A program made the position numbers and the translations under genes. From Cordia subcordata (taxonomy: Eukaryota; Streptophyta; Magnoliopsida; Boraginales; Cordiaceae), in NCBI GenBank assembly GCA_028554755.1, contig JAPTOF010000006.1:1544501-1608500 (forward strand): DNA of 64,000 nt. Direction: 5' to 3'. Each line of letters opens with the position of its first letter. Position 1 is the first letter of the stretch. Positions 58,196 to 64,000 of the stretch are shown here, in pieces. The notes under the pieces are model-generated. The model was not told the origin of the DNA, ran no database searches, and saw only the letters and a list, made by a program, of their open reading frames with translations.

Positions 58196-61100
58196 CGAGC
58201 TCCGAAATCGTTTACAGATTGTGAACATATCATTCACAAGTTGTAAACATTTTCTTTACATATTGTAAACATATCTTAAAGAGTCGTAAATATGTTGTTC
58301 ATCTTTTTAAACATATGATATAAAATTTTTGAACATATAATATAAGAGTAATGGATATATAAATTTTGAATAATAAAAAGTTTTAGATATAAAGTGTTAA
58401 AATTATAAAATATAACATGCGATTTATAAATAATTAAAAGTTGAGAATATATAATACAAAATTTGTAAACATGCTACTGTAAGATGTATAATATTAGATT
58501 GTGTACAATATTTAGGATGCATAATATTCAACCCCTAAATTAATAATTTTGAGAAAGATTTAACGTAATTTTATCTAAAATGAATATAAAGGAAAAGCCG
58601 TGGACATGTTACGTAGGTTGTGTCAATCACAACACGCAAGCGCGTAAAGGATAAAAAGCAAACCCAATGTGCAAACACGAGTCTTAATGGAGGGAGTAGT
58701 TAAAAGTGTGAAGTGACAATTATTCCCTATACAAGTCCGGGCCAAATTAAGGAAAGTTGTGCTTGCATTTGATCCATTTTTAATTTGTCCGAGGGAGAAG
58801 GGCTCAATTACATTTTTTTTTCGTTACTAACTAAAAACTTAAACCAGTACTTTTGTATCTCGTACGTTGGACAGTAATATAATGTGTGTGTATACGTGAA
58901 AAATAGAGTGAATAGATATTAAAATATAAAGTAAATAAATAAACTAATCGCATAGCGATAACATATGTATCATATATTTACATATGTATATATGAGTATT
59001 TGTGTGCGTAAAAAGAGAGCGCAAATATATAAATAAATATATGTATGGACATCGTGTGTGTATGCATGAAAGAGAGGGCAAATGAATTGACGAATTAATT
59101 TGATTGAAATATTAATATATGCATTAGTTGAGAGAGACAAAGAAAGAGTAAAAGATAATAACTATTCTCATTAAGCTCAAATGGGAGAAGTAATTTCATA
59201 ATTAAATATGTATTAATTAAGAGAAAGAAATATTAACCAACTAAGCTGATGACGTGGCACACTTATTAAGCTTAAAAAGGAGAAATTTAGTATAGATATA
59301 ATGGATAAGATGAAATTATATTTTACACTTTAACGGTAGTAATTAAATCATGCTAGGTTTATGGTTTTCCCCGACCATGCTGGGTTCTTTAAATGATAAA
59401 AAAAACGCTTCATATATTGCAAAAGTTTAGACTCTAATTATGATATTAGAAATGCTTCGCTCTTCAAACTTATGGTCTAGAATTTAAGCGCAATAATGCT
59501 TGCTAATTAGGTTTTCAAAAGCTTGTCGTGCTTAATTTTGAAAAGAAGAAATATAGACACGATTTGTCTTTTTGGGCATATTTAATCCATATTCTAAATT
59601 AATATTTTCCATTTTTCTCTCTAATTCGGCTGGCGTTTAATTCACTAGTTGTAATTGAACAACAATTTTGTCCATATATAAATCCACTAGCATTTTCTGA
59701 TTTCTCAACCTTTTAAATTAAGACCATTTATTATATTATATACCTAGGCAAAGACTAAAGAATCACTATCACATTTAAAGATGAAAAATTTATGCATTAA
59801 TTAAGATTTAAAAGGTGACAAAACTGTCAAGTGTGCGTACCTTGACATTGACAAAAGTTTTCTGGATTCTTCATCTTCAAAAACGAGAAAACGTGTATGT
59901 CCAGCTGTTTTGAATATGAAAAGTTAGTGCATTATTGCCATATGTTCTATTAATGTATTTTTAGATCCGTAATCCACAATCGCTGACTAGGGCTTTGAAT
60001 ATATTGAAGAAACATTTTCAGAGCAGATGAGTAACCCCTTCAACAATCGTATTTACATTGTTATCGTAACGTTATAATAATAATAATAATAATAATAATA
60101 CAATCGTAATGATGCATTTATGATAAGCTAAAAGTTTATTAGAACATAATATTATGACGTCTTTTGAGTAGTAATATCTGATTAATCTCCAACATTTGAC
60201 ACGCTAAAACAGAAAGATATTTTTGTTTGGAAGTAAAGTAAAGTGTACTGACAACCAAAGTTTGGTGAATGACATGAGCATGCGAGCGGTCTGATCTCGA
60301 TTCTTCACTGGCTTTTCTAAGACCAGTGGCCTCACGTAAAAAGACATCTACGCTACTTTTTTAACACTGTTACATAATCTGGCATATGTGAGGGGGCTAC
60401 CTCCATAATTAGGATTAGAATGATCATTGGAAAGTCAATTTACCAGAACGCCCCTCCCCTCTCAATTATTCTCAATCATATTTCAATTTATACACCTTAT
60501 ACAAAAAAAAAAAGGGGGACAAAATTATACATCACGCATAGTGATAAAATTATAACTCAAAAGTCAAAAGTTTGAATTTTTTGAAAAACCAATCAAGCCG
60601 GGACCCATAATATGAATACTTCAAGTTAATTACCAGTTTTGCACAAAAACCTCAAAGATCATTAACGGCTGATGCAAAAGATTAGCAATTACTTTCAAAG
60701 TTTAAAATTGATCTAGTATGCAAATATAGCTAATCTAATCTTAAGTTTATATTTGTAAAGATTGGAGCCTTGATCGTGATCAACTCTAGTAATTTTGGTA
60801 TAGTTTAGTTATTAAAGATAGTCGTCCTCTATTTGTTTTTAAATGTAAAGTGGATTTTTGAACTAAATAGATTTTACTTGCTAAATTAGTAAAATAAAAA
60901 TAATAGCAAAAATAATTGTAATATTAGTAACAATGAATTTAAAAAATCACATCCAATGTGAGTGTTCACTAATTTCTCCTCTTAGGGCTACAAATTACCA
61001 TTTTTATAATGGTCAATTAATTGAAGAAAAAAGTGAAGGACCTATTTCTGTCAATTCACGTACTCTAATCCTTATAATTTAGTTTGGCGGCTTTTCCGTC

Positions 61101-61690
61101 CTCTGTTTTCAAGCACGCAAAGTAATTTTCTCGAAGACGACACAATCACAAGTGGTTAAAATATAAATTAATAATTCCCCCCCCCCCCCCCCAAAAAAAA
61201 ACATTATAATCTGTACTCTCTGCTCTATTCGCTGGCCATTCAATTTTCCTATTGCAAACTCCTCCATTCACTTCCCCTCTCCCTCTCTTCCCTTTAGCCC
61301 CTCCCCAGAAAATCAACCAAAACTAAACACACAGAGGGAGAGAAAACACACACACACACACACAACCCCTCCCCCCGGCAAAAAAAAAAAAAAACATTAC
61401 TAATTTTTCACGAGAATATACTAATCCTTAATTTCCTCAAAAAATTTCCGTATGCAAATTCAGAGAGTGAAAATCTAAGATACGGTTTTAATGCGGACAA
61501 CATTTTGGCTGATTTCGGGAGATCTATACGTAGTAAGTACTTTTCTCCGAATCTTTTTTCAACTCCGCAGAAAAGTCAATTATCAAATTCTTCCCACATT
61601 TTCCACCAATAAAAAACGCTCACGGGTCCAAAGATAGTGAACATTTTTTTTTCCCCTGCTCTATTTTTTTTTCCTTTGTACCCGCATTAT
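58196..61690. other. AT-rich spacer upstream of the BAG gene
   Basis: Degenerate GTAAACAT-type repeats at 58205-58345, a (TAA)n run at 60072-60100, a C15-16 homopolymer near 61178-61192 and a CA run near 61347-61364. No gene supported. The last few hundred bases probably include the BAG promoter (TATACATA near 61688). Confidence 0.6.
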
Positions 61691-61713
61691 ACATAGAGAA
61701 ATAAGCGTTTGTT

Positions 61714-61715
<2 letters not shown>

Positions 61716-61750
<35 letters not shown>
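61716..61750. repeat. (CT)n microsatellite in the probable BAG 5' leader
   Basis: CT run about 360 bp upstream of the ATG and just after a TATACATA element, in the position of a plant CT-rich leader. Confidence 0.85.
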
Positions 61751-61752
<2 letters not shown>

Positions 61753-62110
61753 ACGCGTGGTTGTAGAGATTGGCCCCGTGTAGAAACTGAGCAGTCTTTT
61801 TCTTTTTCTTCTTTTTTTTTTTTTTTTTTCCCTAGAGCTTTTTCTTTGTATTCTTATCATCATTTTGTTTGAGTAGTAGTTAACAATAATGCTAAATAAC
61901 GACAATAGTGAAATAGATTACGTATGGCTTTAAACCAAGTGTTTGTAGATTCTTCTTTCTTTTTCTTCACCTTGAAGTCAATGCTATTGATCTGAGAGAC
62001 TTTTCTCTCGGTTCCTTCAAACTGTCGGCGGCGCATGTTAGTGGGGTGTGGCAATAAAGAGAGATTGAATTATTTTGTGTGTCAAAAAGTTCATTGTTAG
62101 TTGAAAAACA

Positions 62111-63701
62111 ATGATGCGTATGAGGACTGGTACGCCGCCGGTGAATGGTGGTTCAGGCAGTGGTGGAAGAGACGGCGGCGGCGGCCAAAAGGAGTGGGAG
62201 CTGAGACCGGGTGGTATGCTTGTTCAGAAACGGACCGATTCCGATCAGAACCGTCCTCCTCCACCCACCATCCGGGTTCGGGTCAAACATGGATCCATTT
62301 ACCACCAAGTCAATATCAGCTCTCAAGCTACCTTTGGTAAGTCAACTTCTCTCTTTTTTCGCTTTAGTAAATGTGTTATGTTGTTCCCAAATTGCGTGTT
62401 GAATGGCTGTAATATAGTTGTACTTCGTAAGAATGTGCATCTTACGTCGTGGTGGTGGTGGTGGTGGTACGGTAATAATCTAATAACTCGGACAGTGCAC
62501 TGCGAGACACGTACATAAATCTTAGCGATTATTAGAATATGATGTTTCACAGAGCTCAATATACACTTTTGACAAAAAAATTGTAGGTTTTCAACGCTTT
62601 AGCTTAACATAATTATATTAGTCGTAGTTTACTAATTCAGTGTTTTTGGTTAACATTTATTTATTCTAATTATGTACAGGAGAGTTGAAGAAGATGTTAT
62701 CAGGGCCAACAGGGTTGCACCATGAAGATCAGAAGTTGATATTCAAGGATAAAGAGAGGGATTCTAAAGCATTTCTTGACACTGCGGGAGTCAAGGATAA
62801 GTCAAAGGTTGTATTACTTGAGGATCCCATAAGCCAAGAGAAGCGATACCTTGAGATAAGAAAGAATTCAAGGATGGAGAGAGCTGCGAAAACAATTTCA
62901 GAAATCAGCTTGGATGTTGATAGGCTTGCCGGAGAGGTACGAACCCGATGCTCTTAGCCCAACATGTTTTATTTGCCTTGGTTATTCTTTAAAAGATAAT
63001 AATCCTGCTTTAAATTCAATCGTAGACTCTCAAGATTGCAAGCCTTTGCAGGTTTTATAGTTTACGATGTTGAACTGGTTTCTTAATTGAGAACGTGTGT
63101 AGGTTTCGGCACTTGAATCTTTAATTTCTAAAGGACGGAAAGTTGCTGAGAAGGATGTGGTAAATCTGATTGAGTTGTTGATGAATCAACTAGTTAAATT
63201 GGATGGGATAACTGCAGACGGTGATGTCAAATTGCAGAGGAAGATGCAGGTAGAAATTTGATTCTGCATTAGGATATGACTTTTGTTTTCAGTTTATGAT
63301 TTTTGATGGACTCATCAAATAATGCTAATTGCCTGCATATTTTGAAGATTAAGAGAGTACAGAAGTATGTCGAAACTCTTGACATGTTAAAGATTAAAAA
63401 TGCAATGCCAAATGCCAATGGGAATGACGCTCCGACACGGCAACACCATAATTCAAATGGGCAAGTTCCGTCACCGAGTCAACAACATCAAGCTAGAAAT
63501 TCTTTTGGGCATCCTCCTGCACAAGTGCAGCTCCAGCAACAGTCGAGGCGTTCGAATTCTGGCGATGTTGTCATAACGACACAATGGGAAACTTTTGATT
63601 CTACTCCCTCATCTTTGCCTGCCCTTCCTGCAACATCCACAAACACATCAAGCACTTCCGGTTCTGCACAGCCCAGGTTTGATTGGGATTTGTTGCTCTA
63701 A
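62111..63701 (+). CDS. BAG-family molecular chaperone regulator (ubiquitin-like plus BAG domain)
   Basis: Four exons join in phase to 327 residues: 62111-62336, 62680-62936, 63103-63249 and 63348-63701, all GT-AG. The protein starts MMRMRTGTPP, has a Gly-rich stretch, then WELRPGGMLVQKR, the usual lead-in of plant BAG1-4 proteins. A ubiquitin-like domain follows at about residues 52-125 (IRVRVKHGSIYHQVN to KVVLLEDPISQEKR). A helical BAG domain at about 145-222 includes ISLDVDRLAGEV, LLMNQLVKLDGI and KRVQKYVETLDML. The C-terminal tail is Q/S/P-rich and ends with WETFDS and RFDWDLLL. The BAG domain binds the Hsp70 ATPase domain and speeds nucleotide exchange; the ubiquitin-like domain may link clients to the proteasome. 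In plants these proteins act in stress response and cell death. Which paralogue (BAG1-4) cannot be decided here. The gene looks intact. Confidence 0.93.
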
Positions 63702-63835
63702 GTAGTATTTGTTAGTTACCGCATGTGGATGTGTGTTTCTGCATTTGTTGTTGGTTTGATACCTATTCTCCATTCTTTTCTGTATCTAGAATTCTGTTAG
63801 GATACGATCCCCATTATTTAGCATTCACTTGAGAA

Positions 63836-63841
63836 AATAAA
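63836..63841 (+). other. polyadenylation signal of the BAG gene
   Basis: AATAAA 135 bp after the stop codon in T-rich context. Confidence 0.55.
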
Positions 63842-64000
63842 TGGGGGTTTAGTGATCGATACATACGTCTTCAGTGTTTTCTCTTGTGCTATCCTCCTCC
63901 CTACTCACGGCCATCTGTAATGTCATTGTTATCGACAGGTGCCAATATATATGTTATATGTGACTTCTTACTTGATAATTAGGGGATTTCAGTGAAGAAG

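Overview
This is plant nuclear DNA. The protein genes are split by many short AT-rich GT-AG introns, the spacers are very AT-rich, and the window carries Ty1/copia and Ty3/gypsy retroelements, MITEs and a nuclear tRNA gene. Gene content (SEUSS-LIKE, HD-ZIP IV, CRR1, plant BAG, MEN-8/FIL1-type protein) points to a eudicot, possibly a woody asterid; the species call is inference. All exon boundaries were read by hand from splice motifs, reading phase and remembered family conservation; no alignment was run.

Layout. 1-2840: 3' part of a decayed copia element (+). 3166-5257: first four coding exons (-) of a BIG BROTHER-like RING E3 ligase; its RING exons are not to the right of the copia element. 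8493-10993: complete six-exon RPB6 gene (-), the subunit shared by nuclear RNA polymerases. 12948-13259: small secreted eight-cysteine protein of the MEN-8/FIL1/A9 type (+). 13953-14026: tRNA-Val(AAC). 14.0-20.0 kb: gene-free, with a diverged tandem duplication, a SINE-like insertion in one copy only, and MITEs. 21368-26104: nine-exon HD-ZIP IV transcription factor (+). 27.0-35.0 kb: nested retroelements (copia interrupted by a 3' gypsy remnant, itself holding a MITE). 35.0-42.0 kb: a long-inverted-repeat element, a poly(A) polymerase pseudogene fragment and AT-rich spacer. 43183-49942: nine-exon SEUSS-LIKE corepressor (+), converging on 50456-52655, the ten-exon CRR1 gene (-). 52.7-61.7 kb: spacer with minisatellite, MITEs and a small non-autonomous LTR element with a perfect 5-bp target duplication. 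62111-63701: four-exon BAG-family co-chaperone gene (+).

The genes are unrelated housekeeping and developmental loci with no operon-like logic: transcription machinery (RPB6), epidermal and shoot patterning (HD-ZIP IV, SEUSS-LIKE), chloroplast NDH assembly (CRR1), Hsp70 co-chaperone (BAG), anther secretory protein (MEN-8-like) and ubiquitination (BIG BROTHER-like). I saw no CRISPR array, no cluster and no new multi-gene system. The most useful oddities are the apparent loss of the ancestral SEUSS-LIKE start codon, a GC-AG intron in the same gene, an in-frame stop-free last intron in CRR1, a filled/empty SINE site pair, and several datable transposon nests.
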